Assembly (NCBI RefSeq): GCF_003851545.1 | Contig: NZ_BHVX01000019.1 | Coordinates: 1 to 64,000, forward strand | Direction: 5' to 3' | DNA from: Ralstonia sp. SET104 | Lineage (GTDB): Bacteria > Pseudomonadota > Gammaproteobacteria > Burkholderiales > Burkholderiaceae | DNA: 64,000 bases | Shown here: positions 46,011-55,276 of the stretch, piece after piece | Layout: every line of letters starts with the position of its first letter | Numbering within the stretch: the first letter of the stretch is position 1 | Translations under genes and position numbers: made by a program | Notes under the pieces: generated by a model | What the model saw: only the letters and a program-made list of their open reading frames with translations | Told to the model about the DNA's origin: nothing | The model's database searches: none

Positions 46011-47150
46011 ATGCACATCGGCATCCCGCAGGAGACGCGGGCGGACGAGACGCGCGTTGCCGCGACCCCAGAGACGGTCAAAAAATACGTCGCGCTTGGC
46101 CATCAGGTGACCGTGCAATCGGGCGCCGGCGTTGCTGCCGCCCAGCCCGACGAGGCCTACGTGGCCGCCGGCGCCAAGATTGGCACTGCTGCCGAAGCGC
46201 TGGGCGCGCAGATCGTGCTCAAGGTCCGCTCGCCGGAAGCGGCGGAGTTGGCACAGATGCAAGCGGGCGCCGTGCTGATCGGCATGCTCAACCCGTTTGA
46301 TGATGAAAACACGGCCCGCCTGGCCGCGGCCAATGTCACCGCCTTCGCGCTGGAAGCCGCGCCGCGCACCACGCGCGCGCAGAGCATGGATGTGCTTTCC
46401 TCCCAGGCCAACATCGCCGGCTACAAGGCCGTGATGGTGGCGGCCAACCACTACCAGCGCTTCATGCCGATGCTGATGACGGCCGCCGGCACCGTGAAAG
46501 CCGCGCGCGTGCTGATCCTCGGCGCGGGCGTGGCGGGCTTGCAGGCAATTGCCACGGCCAAGCGCCTGGGCGCCGTGATCGAAGCCTCCGACGTGCGCCC
46601 CGCCGTGAAAGAGCAGATCGAATCGCTGGGCGCCAAGTTCCTCGACGTGCCGTTCCTGACGGACGAAGAGCGCGAGATTGCGCAAGGCGTGGGCGGCTAT
46701 GCCCGCCCGATGCCCCCCGACTGGATGCGCCGTCAGGCTGAACTGGTGCATACGCGCGCCAGCCAGGCGGATATTGTCATCACCACCGCGCTGATCCCCG
46801 GCCGCCGCGCGCCGACGCTGCTGTCCGAAGCCACCGTGCAAGCGATGAAGCCGGGCTCGGTGGTGGTCGATTTGGCCGCCGCGCAAGGCGGTAATTGCCC
46901 GCTGACCGAAGCCGACCGCGTGGTCGTCAAGCACGGCGTCACGCTGGTGGGCTACACCAACCTCGCGTCGATGGTGGCGGCCGATGCCTCTGCCCTCTAC
47001 GCTCGCAACGTACTCGATTTCCTCAAGCTGATTGTCGACAAGGACGGCGGCTTGGTCATCAACCGCGAAGACGACATCGTGGCCGCCTGCCTGCTCAGTC
47101 AGGCCGGCCAGGTGGTGCGCGCTCCTGCTGCCACGAGCGCCGCCAAATAA
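46011..47150 (+). CDS. pntAA: NAD(P) transhydrogenase subunit alpha part 1 (PntAA)
   Basis: This is the 379-aa NAD(H)-binding domain I of a three-subunit proton-translocating transhydrogenase, which uses the proton gradient to make NADPH. It starts MHIGIPQETRADETRVAATP after a GAGGAGAG site. The Rossmann fingerprint GAGVAGLQAIATAKRLGA with EASDVR is near 168-195, and the mobile-loop/dimer region YARPMPPDWMRRQ is near 225. The membrane part is separate (pntAB), as in Rhodospirillum. panD lies between the two. Confidence 0.94.
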   Translation: MHIGIPQETRADETRVAATPETVKKYVALGHQVTVQSGAGVAAAQPDEAYVAAGAKIGTAAEALGAQIVLKVRSPEAAELAQMQAGAVLIGMLNPFDDENTARLAAANVTAFALEAAPRTTRAQSMDVLSSQANIAGYKAVMVAANHYQRFMPMLMTAAGTVKAARVLILGAGVAGLQAIATAKRLGAVIEASDVRPAVKEQIESLGAKFLDVPFLTDEEREIAQGVGGYARPMPPDWMRRQAELVHTRASQADIVITTALIPGRRAPTLLSEATVQAMKPGSVVVDLAAAQGGNCPLTEADRVVVKHGVTLVGYTNLASMVAADASALYARNVLDFLKLIVDKDGGLVINREDDIVAACLLSQAGQVVRAPAATSAAK

Positions 47151-47243
47151 CAACGGAGACAGCGGCCCGGCGGGGTGCGTGCAACTGCACCATTTGGCCA
47201 GGGCCGCATGTGGCGATTTCATTTTTGTTTCAAGGAAAGTTTT

Positions 47244-47606
47244 ATGCAACGCAACATGCTTCGCGCCAAGCTGCACCGCGCGACGGTTACCCAGGCCGAT
47301 CTGGACTATGAAGGCTCATGCGGCATCGACGAGGATCTGCTCGACGCCGCCGACATGCGCGAATACGAAAAGATCGAGCTGTACAACGTCAACAACGGCG
47401 AACGCTTCTCGACCTACATCATCAAGGGCAAACGCGGCTCGGGCGAGATCTCGCTCAACGGCGCCGCCGCACGCCGTGCCCACGTGGGCGACCTGCTCAT
47501 CATCTGCACCTACGCGCCGATGAACGAAGAGGAAGTCGCCAGCTACAGCCCCAAGGTCGTGCTGCTGGGCGAGGGCAACAAGATCAAGGCCATCAAGGCA
47601 ATCTGA
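47244..47606 (+). CDS. panD: Aspartate 1-decarboxylase PanD
   Basis: PanD makes beta-alanine for pantothenate and coenzyme A. The 120-aa proenzyme carries the self-cleavage site Gly24-Ser25 (DYEGSCG), where Ser25 becomes the pyruvoyl group. Catalytic-site features are Lys9 and His11 in [10 protein letters not shown], Arg54-type residues near [14 protein letters not shown], and the YAPMNEEEV block. The start follows an AAGGAAAG site. A longer in-frame start at 47175 was rejected. It is placed between pntAA and pntAB, 93 bases after the former and 78 before the latter. Confidence 0.96.
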   Translation: MQRNMLRAKLHRATVTQADLDYEGSCGIDEDLLDAADMREYEKIELYNVNNGERFSTYIIKGKRGSGEISLNGAAARRAHVGDLLIICTYAPMNEEEVASYSPKVVLLGEGNKIKAIKAI

Positions 47607-47684
47607 CGCGCCGGCAGGCCCCGCAATAAAAAAGCAGGTGCGGGGCCGCACCACGCATCGACCAAGAAGCGAGGAGGAGAACTC

Positions 47685-48005
47685 ATGGAGCTGGTCAATC
47701 ACACGGTGATCAACCTGATCATCTTCGTGCTGGCGATCTACGTCGGCTACCACGTGGTCTGGACCGTCACGCCGGCGCTGCATACGCCGCTGATGGCCGT
47801 GACCAACGCCATTTCGGCCATCATCATCGTCGGCGCCATGCTGGCAGCGGGCCTCACGCAAACGGGGCTGGGCCGCACGATGGGCGTGGTGGCAGTGGCG
47901 CTGGCGGCGGTCAACGTGTTTGGCGGCTTCCTGGTCACGCAGCGCATGCTTGAGATGTTCAAGAAGAAAGAGCCCAAGGCCAAGGCTGGGGAGAACAAGC
48001 AATGA
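47685..48005 (+). CDS. pntAB: NAD(P) transhydrogenase subunit alpha part 2 (PntAB)
   Basis: This is a 106-aa membrane subunit with three hydrophobic helices ([53 protein letters not shown]) ending in a Lys-rich tail. The conserved [12 protein letters not shown] is characteristic. It follows a GAGGAG site and overlaps pntB by four bases. It forms part of the proton channel between the NAD- and NADP-binding domains. Confidence 0.95.
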   Translation: MELVNHTVINLIIFVLAIYVGYHVVWTVTPALHTPLMAVTNAISAIIIVGAMLAAGLTQTGLGRTMGVVAVALAAVNVFGGFLVTQRMLEMFKKKEPKAKAGENKQ

Positions 48006-49462
48006 GCATGAACCTCGTCACCCTGCTGTATCTGCTGGCGTCGGTCTGCTTCATTCAGGCGCTCAAGGGCCTTTCGCACCCGACCACGGCGCGGCGCGGC
48101 AACGCGTTCGGCATGACGGGCATGGCGATCGCCGCCGTCACAACCCTCGCGCTCATCTACAAGCTCAAGGCGGAGATGTTTGCCGGCACCGAGAGCGGCG
48201 CCTCCACGGGCTTCATCCTCATCTTCGCGGGCCTGGTGGTCGGCGGCGGCATCGGCGCCTTTGTGGCGCGCACGGTCGAGATGACCAAGATGCCCGAGCT
48301 GGTGGCCGCCATGCACTCGCTGATCGGCTTGGCGGCAGTGTGCATTGCCGTGGCGGCCGTGGCTGAACCCTCCGCCTTCGGCATCACCATGGCCGGTGAC
48401 AGCGTGCTCCCGCTGGGCAACCGCGTGGAACTGTTCATCGGCACGTTCGTGGGTGCCATCACGTTCTCGGGTTCGGTGATCGCCTTCGGCAAGTTGTCGG
48501 GCAAGTACAAGTTCCGCCTGTTCCAGGGCGCGCCGGTGCAGTTTGCGGGCCAGCACATGCTGAACCTGCTGCTGGCGGTAGCCATGCTGGGCTTCGGTAT
48601 CTTGTTTTTCCTGACGCAGAGCTGGCTGCCGTTCGTCATCATGACGGCCATCGCCTTTGTGCTGGGCGTGCTGATCATCATCCCGATCGGCGGTGCCGAT
48701 ATGCCGGTGGTGGTGTCGATGCTGAACTCGTACTCGGGCTGGGCGGCGGCCGGCATCGGCTTCTCTCTGAACAACCCGATGCTGATCATCGCGGGCTCGC
48801 TGGTGGGGTCGTCCGGTGCCATCCTCTCGTACATCATGTGCCGCGCGATGAACCGGTCGTTCTTCAACGTGATCCTGGGCGGCTTTGGTTCGGAGGCGTC
48901 CGCTGGTGCCGCGGCAGGCGGTGGCGGGCAGCAGCGCCCAGTCAAGTCAGGCTCGCCGGATGACGCCGCCTTCCTCATGGGCAACGCCGAGACGGTCATC
49001 ATCGTCCCCGGCTACGGCCTGGCCGTGGCACGCGCGCAGCACGCCCTGAAGGAGCTGACCGAGAAGCTGTCGGACAAGGGCGTGACGGTCAAGTACGCCA
49101 TTCACCCGGTCGCCGGACGCATGCCGGGCCACATGAATGTGCTGCTGGCCGAAGCCGAAGTGCCGTACGACCAAGTGTTTGAAATGGAAGACATCAACGG
49201 CGAATTCGGCCAAGCCGACGTGGTGCTCGTGCTCGGCGCGAACGACGTGGTCAACCCTGCCGCCAAGAACGATCCGAAGTCGCCCATTGCCGGCATGCCG
49301 ATCCTGGAAGCGTACAAGGCCAAGACCATCATCGTGAACAAGCGCTCCATGAACGCCGGCTATGCGGGGCTCGACAACGAGTTGTTCTATATGGACAAGA
49401 CGATGATGGTGTTCGGCGACGCCAAGAAGGTCGTCGAAGACATGGTGAAGTCTGTGGAATAA
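48002..49462 (+). CDS. pntB: NAD(P) transhydrogenase subunit beta (PntB)
   Basis: The product is 486 aa. The first 270 residues hold eight to nine membrane helices, including [32 protein letters not shown] with the conserved proton-path His. The C-terminal domain binds [22 protein letters not shown] near 334-350, [31 protein letters not shown], and [16 protein letters not shown]. It is complete and the last gene of the pnt cluster. No intrinsic terminator was seen directly after it. Confidence 0.96.
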   Translation: MSMNLVTLLYLLASVCFIQALKGLSHPTTARRGNAFGMTGMAIAAVTTLALIYKLKAEMFAGTESGASTGFILIFAGLVVGGGIGAFVARTVEMTKMPELVAAMHSLIGLAAVCIAVAAVAEPSAFGITMAGDSVLPLGNRVELFIGTFVGAITFSGSVIAFGKLSGKYKFRLFQGAPVQFAGQHMLNLLLAVAMLGFGILFFLTQSWLPFVIMTAIAFVLGVLIIIPIGGADMPVVVSMLNSYSGWAAAGIGFSLNNPMLIIAGSLVGSSGAILSYIMCRAMNRSFFNVILGGFGSEASAGAAAGGGGQQRPVKSGSPDDAAFLMGNAETVIIVPGYGLAVARAQHALKELTEKLSDKGVTVKYAIHPVAGRMPGHMNVLLAEAEVPYDQVFEMEDINGEFGQADVVLVLGANDVVNPAAKNDPKSPIAGMPILEAYKAKTIIVNKRSMNAGYAGLDNELFYMDKTMMVFGDAKKVVEDMVKSVE

Positions 49463-49626
49463 AGCGGCGGGAATAAGGCGGCGCGCTGACGGCTATCAAT
49501 GCGCCCTCAGATCAGACTGGTTCCGCTTGCTCCCGGCGGCGGCAGGCAGTAACGTAGTGCAAACGGTCAGCGCTGGCCATATCGGCCTTGCGCTGCACCC
49601 TGCCCTCTCCCGACTTCTCCCGACGT

Positions 49627-50664
49627 ATGCAACAGGACAGCGCCCTGCCGGTCTATTTCCACCCCACCCTGACGGTGGTGGTTGACGACAGCCAATCGTT
49701 CGTGGAAAGCCTCGGGTTCCAGATGGACCCGTCGCGCGCGCTGCTGGCCTTCAACGACCCGGAAGAGGCGCTGACGTGGCTGCGCCAGTGGCATTCGCTG
49801 CGCATGCCGGGCTTCCTGCCGGTGCGCGTCACGCACGACGACCTGACGTTTTCGACCGAGCGCCGCACCATCCAGCTCGACGTCGACCGCGTCTACCGCC
49901 AGATCCACGAAGTCAACCGTTTCCTGCAGCCGTCCGTCATCGTGGTGGACTACTCCATGCCGCGCATGAACGGGCTGGAGTTCTGCGCCAAGCTCAAAGA
50001 GCTGCCGTGCATGACAATCCTGCTCACCGGCATGGCCGACGAGAACATCGCCGTGCAGGGTTTCAACGACGGCCTGATCGACCGCTACATCAAAAAAGAC
50101 AATCCGGCGATGGCCGAGCGCCTCAGCGCGGAGATCGAAGCGCTGCAGGTGCGCTACTTCAGCAATCTGTCGAGCACACTGCGTGATCTGCTGTCGCGCC
50201 ACTCGTTCAGCTTTCTGTCGGATCCGGCGGTCACACGGCTGGTGCGCGAGCTGTCCACGCGCTACCGTTTCATCGAGTACTACCTCTATCCACACCCTGC
50301 CGGCGTGCTGCTGCTCACCGCCGACGGGCGCGCCACGCTCATGGTCATCGAGACCAACGCGAGCATGCTCACGCACCTGGAGAATGCCGAGGCGTACAAC
50401 GCGCCCGATGCGTTGCTCAAGGGCCTGCACGACAAGAAGATCGTCCCGTTCTTCTGGCCCGGCGATGGCATGTACACCCCGGCCTGCGTGGAGTGGGAAC
50501 AATATTGCCTGCCTGCAGAGGTTTGTCAGGGGCGCGAGCCGTACTATTACGCGCTGTTCGACATGCCCAGCCATCTGCTGCCGGCACAGATCTACAGCTA
50601 CACCCAGTTTCTCGCCAACTACAAGCAGGATCCGGACGCACTCACCGGCCGCAAGTCGCGCTGA
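49627..50664 (+). CDS. Response-regulator-like receiver protein upstream of phcB
   Basis: The product is 345 aa. A CheY-like receiver is recognisable by Asp20-Asp21 (VVVDDSQSF), the phospho-acceptor Asp108 (VIVVDYSMPRMNG), Thr134 (ILLTGMADE) and Lys156/157 (RYIKKDN). The acid pair and the acceptor are 87 residues apart, about 40 more than usual, because of an insertion at about 30-100. The C-terminal half (about 165-345) has no domain that I recognise and no DNA-binding motif. It lies 654 bases before phcB on the same strand, so a role in the same signalling circuit is plausible but unproven. A TTG start at 49588 was rejected. Confidence 0.8.
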   Translation: MQQDSALPVYFHPTLTVVVDDSQSFVESLGFQMDPSRALLAFNDPEEALTWLRQWHSLRMPGFLPVRVTHDDLTFSTERRTIQLDVDRVYRQIHEVNRFLQPSVIVVDYSMPRMNGLEFCAKLKELPCMTILLTGMADENIAVQGFNDGLIDRYIKKDNPAMAERLSAEIEALQVRYFSNLSSTLRDLLSRHSFSFLSDPAVTRLVRELSTRYRFIEYYLYPHPAGVLLLTADGRATLMVIETNASMLTHLENAEAYNAPDALLKGLHDKKIVPFFWPGDGMYTPACVEWEQYCLPAEVCQGREPYYYALFDMPSHLLPAQIYSYTQFLANYKQDPDALTGRKSR

Positions 50665-51318
50665 GGTGATGTTTCCGCTTTGCTCTGCACTGCGGGTTTC
50701 CGCATTGTGTGGGTCACACTGGGCAAGTACAATCGATTGCGTCATCCGGTAGCCATGACATCAGAACATGGCCCGGCTGAATCGCCCTGATGCAGGCGTG
50801 GCATAGCTGCGGCATCATGGCGAGCGAGGGCGTCGGCACGCAAGATTCGATACGGCGCCCCGAGTTCATTTTTGTGCGGGATTCTCCTTGAGAGACGATT
50901 TGGGATGCAGCAGCGGGCCGCGCGTTCAAGCAGCGCGCGTTGCGGATGTCAGGGGAGTGCATCGTTCCAATCTGGTCACGGTTCACGGTTGCACGATTCC
51001 CGTTGCCACGCTGTTGATCGGCAAGCAGTAAAGTGCCACGGTCGTAGGACTGAAGGCACTGCTGCAGTCGATCATCTTCCCCAATCTTCTCGGAGCGGGT
51101 TTGGGCGAGAGACGCCGGGGCTGGCGCGTATTGCGCACAGCCAGCGGACGGCTTCAAGCACGCTTTCACGACTGATGCGACGGCATGCCCGGCAGTGCTG
51201 GCGGGGCGCGCCGTGTTCGCGGTGCCCGGATTCGCGATGCGATTCCGGATGCGCGGTTGTTGGAGTGAGCGTCCCGCTTGGCAGACGTTTTCCCTGAAGT
51301 CTCCGGCAAATTCGCACA
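50665..51318. other. 650-bp region upstream of phcB
   Basis: No supported gene was found on either strand. Codon pattern and composition do not favour any of the open frames. It presumably holds the promoter and a long leader for the phc operon. No clear ribosome site precedes the GTG start of phcB. Confidence 0.4.
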
Positions 51319-52731
51319 GTGTACTCACCCAATCAAATCGATCCTGCGGTCAGCTTTCGCAACTCACAGGGGCAGCAGGTCCGCGGCACCATCATCACGC
51401 TGCAGCGGCGTGCCCTGGTGATGGAGATCTACAACCCCTACTCGATCGTGCAGGTGAGTGAGGTCCTGTCCGAGCTTGCGATCAAGATGGGGACGCGGCA
51501 AGCCTATCTCGGCAAGGCGGTGGTCATCAGCCTGGTGAACACGGGCCTGACCGCCGTTGTCTCGCTCACCCTGATCGACGAATGGCGCGAGTTGTCGGAA
51601 GTGGCCGACACGCCGGCTTCGGTTGGCGAAGAAGCGCGAACGTTCGTGCAGGAATGGCAAGAACGTTTCCGCATCCACCGCGATTACCAGATCGTCGTCA
51701 ACGAGATGCGCGCGTTCCTGGCCGAGGTGTCGCGCTGGGTGGAACAGGTGGATTTGTCCAAGACATTGCCACGCGAAGACAACAAGCTGCGCATGGACGT
51801 CTTCCAAGAGCTGGCCGAACCGATCATGCTCAAGCTCAAGGGCTACATGGATGGGCTGGAGTCTGAAGCGGGCAAGGTTGAAGCCGAACTCGCACCTGCA
51901 CACCGCATCTTCGCGCAAGCTGCGCTGCATCCGCTGCTACTACGCGCACCCTTCATCTACCGCACGTACACCAAGCCGCTTGGCTACGCGGGCGATTACG
52001 AGATGGTCAACCAGATCCTCTCCGACCCGCGCGAAGGCCCGAACACCTACTTCCAGATCATCAACGCTGCCTTCCTGCGCACCGATGTGGCAGAAGCGCA
52101 CCGCAACCGCATCGACATCCTCGTGCAGTATCTGAGCGACCTGGCCGCGCAAGCGAAGGCATCCGGCCGCGCGTTCAAGGTGCTGAACGTGGGCTGCGGG
52201 CCGGCGGTGGAGATCCAGCGCTTCATTCAGCAGCATCCAGAACCGTCGCTGCTGTCGTTCGAGCTGGTGGACTTCAGTGAAGAAACACTCAGCTACACGC
52301 GCGAGCAAATGCGCCGCGCGATGGACCGGGCGCGCAAGACCGTCAACGTCGATTTCGTGCACGAATCGGTGCACCAGCTGCTCAAGCGCCGCATTACGTC
52401 CGACAGTCCGCAGGCCGGCGATTGCGATGCGGTGTATTGTGCCGGCCTGTTCGACTATCTCTCGAACAAGGTCTGTCAGCGCTTGCTCGCCTACTTCGCT
52501 TCACGCACGCGCAAGGGCGGCGCCATTCTTGCGACGAACGTGCACGGCAACAACCCGATGCGTTTTGTGATGGAACACGTGCTGGAGTGGTACCTGGTCT
52601 ATCGCGATGAACCGCTGATGACCGAACTGCTGCCCGACGGCTCGCACGACGTGCGTGTCTATACCGACGTCACAGGCGTCAACGTATTCGCCCAAGCCAG
52701 CGTGCAGGGGCTTGCTGCATCCGCCGCTTAA
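51319..52731 (+). CDS. phcB: Quorum-signal methyltransferase PhcB
   Basis: The product is 470 aa, with a GTG start. The N-terminal about 110 residues look like a PilZ-type beta domain (RGTIITLQRRALVMEIYNPY), followed by a helical region. An S-adenosylmethionine-dependent methyltransferase domain is in the C-terminal half: VLNVGCGPAVEIQRF (motif I) near 290, FELVDFSEETL (acidic motif II), DAVYCAGLFDYLS and GGAILATNVHGNN. In Ralstonia PhcB methylates 3-hydroxy fatty acids to the volatile quorum signals 3-OH PAME or 3-OH MAME. It is first of the phcB-S-R-Q run, with phcS 20 bases downstream. Which fatty acid is used here cannot be read. Confidence 0.93.
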   Translation: MYSPNQIDPAVSFRNSQGQQVRGTIITLQRRALVMEIYNPYSIVQVSEVLSELAIKMGTRQAYLGKAVVISLVNTGLTAVVSLTLIDEWRELSEVADTPASVGEEARTFVQEWQERFRIHRDYQIVVNEMRAFLAEVSRWVEQVDLSKTLPREDNKLRMDVFQELAEPIMLKLKGYMDGLESEAGKVEAELAPAHRIFAQAALHPLLLRAPFIYRTYTKPLGYAGDYEMVNQILSDPREGPNTYFQIINAAFLRTDVAEAHRNRIDILVQYLSDLAAQAKASGRAFKVLNVGCGPAVEIQRFIQQHPEPSLLSFELVDFSEETLSYTREQMRRAMDRARKTVNVDFVHESVHQLLKRRITSDSPQAGDCDAVYCAGLFDYLSNKVCQRLLAYFASRTRKGGAILATNVHGNNPMRFVMEHVLEWYLVYRDEPLMTELLPDGSHDVRVYTDVTGVNVFAQASVQGLAASAA

Positions 52732-52751
52732 TCCGCTGCTCAGGAACACGC

Positions 52752-54080
52752 ATGGAGCCCATTACTCATCGCGGATACCAGGCCGAGCTGAAACAGTTCC
52801 GGCTCGTCTTCAGCCGCATGGCTGCCATCACCGGCATCGTGCTGGTGCTGGCAGGCGTCGGGCTGGACTACGGCATGTATCCAGACAAGCTCTGGCTGTT
52901 CGGCTCGCTGCGCGTCATCACCTCGCTGATCATGTTCGGCGCGCTGCTTGTGCTTTACACGCGCTGGGGCGAAGAGCATGTGCAAAGCCTGACGTTCTTC
53001 TGGCTGATCTGCCCCCAGATCATGATCTCGTGGATGATCTATGACACCGAGGGCGCCAGTTCTCCGTATTACTCGGGGCTGAATCTGGCGATCTACGCGG
53101 TGGGCATGGTGATGCCGATCGGCTTTCTGCAGGCCGTGCTGTTCGGCACCTGCACGTACATTTTCTGGGTGATCGCGTGCACGCTGCATCCGGGCGGTAT
53201 CCAGTCGCGCGAGATCTTCATCGTGCACTCGATGTTCATCCTGTTCTCGATTGCGACCAGCACGCTGTATACGTACTTCAACGAGCGCGGGCGCTTCCAG
53301 CTCTTCCGGCTCAAAGAGGAAGTGGCCCAGAAGAACGAGCAACTGGCGCTGACCAATCAGAACCTCATCGACATCAAGGGGCAGCTCCTGCAGCAGGAAA
53401 AAATGGCCGCCATCGGCACGCTGTCGGCGGGGCTGCTGCATGAGATCAACAACCCGGTCAACTTCTGCCTGATGGCGATTGCCGTGGCGCAGGAAGACCC
53501 GGTCGCCAAGGGCAGCCCCATGCTGCTCGAATGCCTGACCGACGCCAAGGAAGGCATGCAGCGCGTGCAGCACATCGTGTCGGATCTGAAGACCTTCGCC
53601 TACCGCAGCCCCGAGAAAGGCGAGGCCGATGCGCCGTTCCTGGCGGAAAAGGCCATCGACTCGGCCGTGCGCCTGACGAGCCATGAGCTGCGCGGCGTGG
53701 CGGTCGAGCGCAAGTTGCCGCCCGACACGCTCGTCCGCGGTGACGAGGCCGCCATCATCGGCGTGCTGATCAATCTGCTGTCAAACGCTGCGCTCGCCAT
53801 GCAAAAGGTGCAGCGCGAGAACCCGCGCATCGAGATCGCCGGCGAGTGGATCGACAACCGGCTGCACGTGGTGGTGACCGACAACGGCCCTGGTATCGCC
53901 GAGAAAAACCTGTCGCGCGTGTTCGAGCCGTTCTTCACCACGCGCGATGTCGGCAAGGGCCTGGGGCTTGGCCTGTCGATCAGCTATAGCGTGATCCAGC
54001 GTCATGGCGGCACGTTGGCTGCAACGAGCCAGGAAGGCGAATGGGCGCGCTTCACGTTCGATCTGCCGCGCTCGGAGTAG
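52752..54080 (+). CDS. phcS: Quorum-sensing histidine kinase PhcS
   Basis: The product is 442 aa. Five or six N-terminal membrane helices (about 20-175) form the likely signal-binding sensor. A short coiled coil (LFRLKEEVAQKNEQLALT) leads to the dimerisation domain with His230 (GLLHEINNPVNF). The ATPase part has INLLSNAAL (N box), VTDNGPGIAEKN, FEPFFTTRDVGKGLGLGLSI and a closing glycine-rich strand. PhcS senses the 3-hydroxy fatty-acid methyl ester and changes phosphorylation of PhcR and PhcQ, which in the end sets PhcA activity. It is 7 bases upstream of phcR. Confidence 0.94.
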   Translation: MEPITHRGYQAELKQFRLVFSRMAAITGIVLVLAGVGLDYGMYPDKLWLFGSLRVITSLIMFGALLVLYTRWGEEHVQSLTFFWLICPQIMISWMIYDTEGASSPYYSGLNLAIYAVGMVMPIGFLQAVLFGTCTYIFWVIACTLHPGGIQSREIFIVHSMFILFSIATSTLYTYFNERGRFQLFRLKEEVAQKNEQLALTNQNLIDIKGQLLQQEKMAAIGTLSAGLLHEINNPVNFCLMAIAVAQEDPVAKGSPMLLECLTDAKEGMQRVQHIVSDLKTFAYRSPEKGEADAPFLAEKAIDSAVRLTSHELRGVAVERKLPPDTLVRGDEAAIIGVLINLLSNAALAMQKVQRENPRIEIAGEWIDNRLHVVVTDNGPGIAEKNLSRVFEPFFTTRDVGKGLGLGLSISYSVIQRHGGTLAATSQEGEWARFTFDLPRSE

Positions 54081-54087
54081 ACGCATC

Positions 54088-55194
54088 ATGGACACCAGGC
54101 CGGACACCGTCACCATTCTCTACGTCGACGACGAAGCGCAAGCCTGCAAATGGTTCGCGCGCACGATCGGTGCCGGCTACGCGGTGCTGACGGCCAATAG
54201 CGTTGAAGAAGCCAAGGCTGTGCTGCGCGATTGGCACGAGCGCATCAGCGTGGTGCTGACGGACTTCCGCATGCCCGGTGGCGACGGCACCGAGCTGCTG
54301 CGCTTCATCGACGCAAAGTACGGCGACATTGCCACCATCCTCGTCACCGCGTATGCCGACAAGGATCTGCTGATCCAGGCCGTGAACACCGGGCGCGTGT
54401 TCAAGATTCTGGAGAAGCCCTATCAGCCCGAAGACGTGCGGCGCTCGCTGCAGGAAGCGCTGGCGCTGCGTCAGGACCGCCTTTTGCGCACCCAGCGCCT
54501 CATGGCGATCGACGAAACGCTGGCCTTTCTGGCACACGAGCTGAACACGCCGCTGGCCGCCATCTCCAACTTTGCGCGCGGCATCCGCATGCGCGTGGAT
54601 CAGACCGAGCCCACACCCGGCGCCCTGCCCGAGATTGGCCGGGCCGCCGATCGCGTGCAGGACAACGCGCGCTACTGCCTGTCGGTGATCGCCACATTCC
54701 TGAACTCGGTGCGCAACACGTACGGCAAGCCTGGCACGGCGGCCACGCCCAACAGTGCGGGCGGACTGATCCGCGCGTTGTTCGATACGTATCCGTTCAC
54801 GAACGTGCAGCGCGAATGGGTGTCGTATCGCGTGGAAGACGATTTTCCGATTCTGACACTGCCCAACTGCGTGATGCTGGTGCTCTCATCACTCACCAGC
54901 AACGCGTTGCAGGCACTTGTGCACACCAATGCGCCGCAACTTGAGATCGTGGCCAGCCGTGCACCGGAGGCCGGCAACAACCAGCACATGATCCGCATCG
55001 AGGACAACGGCCCCGGCATCGCGCCCGACGTCCTCGCGCGGCTGACCATCGACCCCGTGACGACGCGCGCCGAAGAAGGCGGCAACGGCATGGGCATGAT
55101 TTTTTGTACGCGGATCATGCAATCGTTCGGAGGAGCGATTGCGATTGACTCCGCACCCAGCGCAGGCACGCGCGTGACTCTGACGTTCCCATGA
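54088..55194 (+). CDS. phcR: Quorum-sensing regulator PhcR (receiver plus kinase)
   Basis: The product is 368 aa with an unusual order: an N-terminal receiver (ILYVDDEAQAC, acceptor Asp59 in LTDFRMPGGDG, Thr/Lys in ILVTAYADKD and ILEKPYQP), then a histidine-kinase-like domain (His150 in LAHELNTPLAAISNFARGIR, an N-box-like SSLTSNALQALV, EDNGPGIAPDV and GGNGMGMIFC). There is no DNA-binding output, so it must signal through protein contacts or phosphotransfer. The start MDTRPDTVTILYVDDE at 54088 is 7 bases after phcS. A longer open frame overlapping phcS was rejected. Confidence 0.93.
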   Translation: MDTRPDTVTILYVDDEAQACKWFARTIGAGYAVLTANSVEEAKAVLRDWHERISVVLTDFRMPGGDGTELLRFIDAKYGDIATILVTAYADKDLLIQAVNTGRVFKILEKPYQPEDVRRSLQEALALRQDRLLRTQRLMAIDETLAFLAHELNTPLAAISNFARGIRMRVDQTEPTPGALPEIGRAADRVQDNARYCLSVIATFLNSVRNTYGKPGTAATPNSAGGLIRALFDTYPFTNVQREWVSYRVEDDFPILTLPNCVMLVLSSLTSNALQALVHTNAPQLEIVASRAPEAGNNQHMIRIEDNGPGIAPDVLARLTIDPVTTRAEEGGNGMGMIFCTRIMQSFGGAIAIDSAPSAGTRVTLTFP

Positions 55195-55276
55195 CAAGAC
55201 CATCAACACTACGAACCACGCCGCACGTGATCCGCGCGTTTGCCGTATTGGCTGCATTTGCTATGAGGAGTGACGG

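Noticed and set aside
50872-51297. 141-codon plus-strand open frame before phcB
   Set aside because: It is Cys/Ser/Arg-rich with no ribosome site, no domain and poor codon pattern, so it was treated as non-coding leader.
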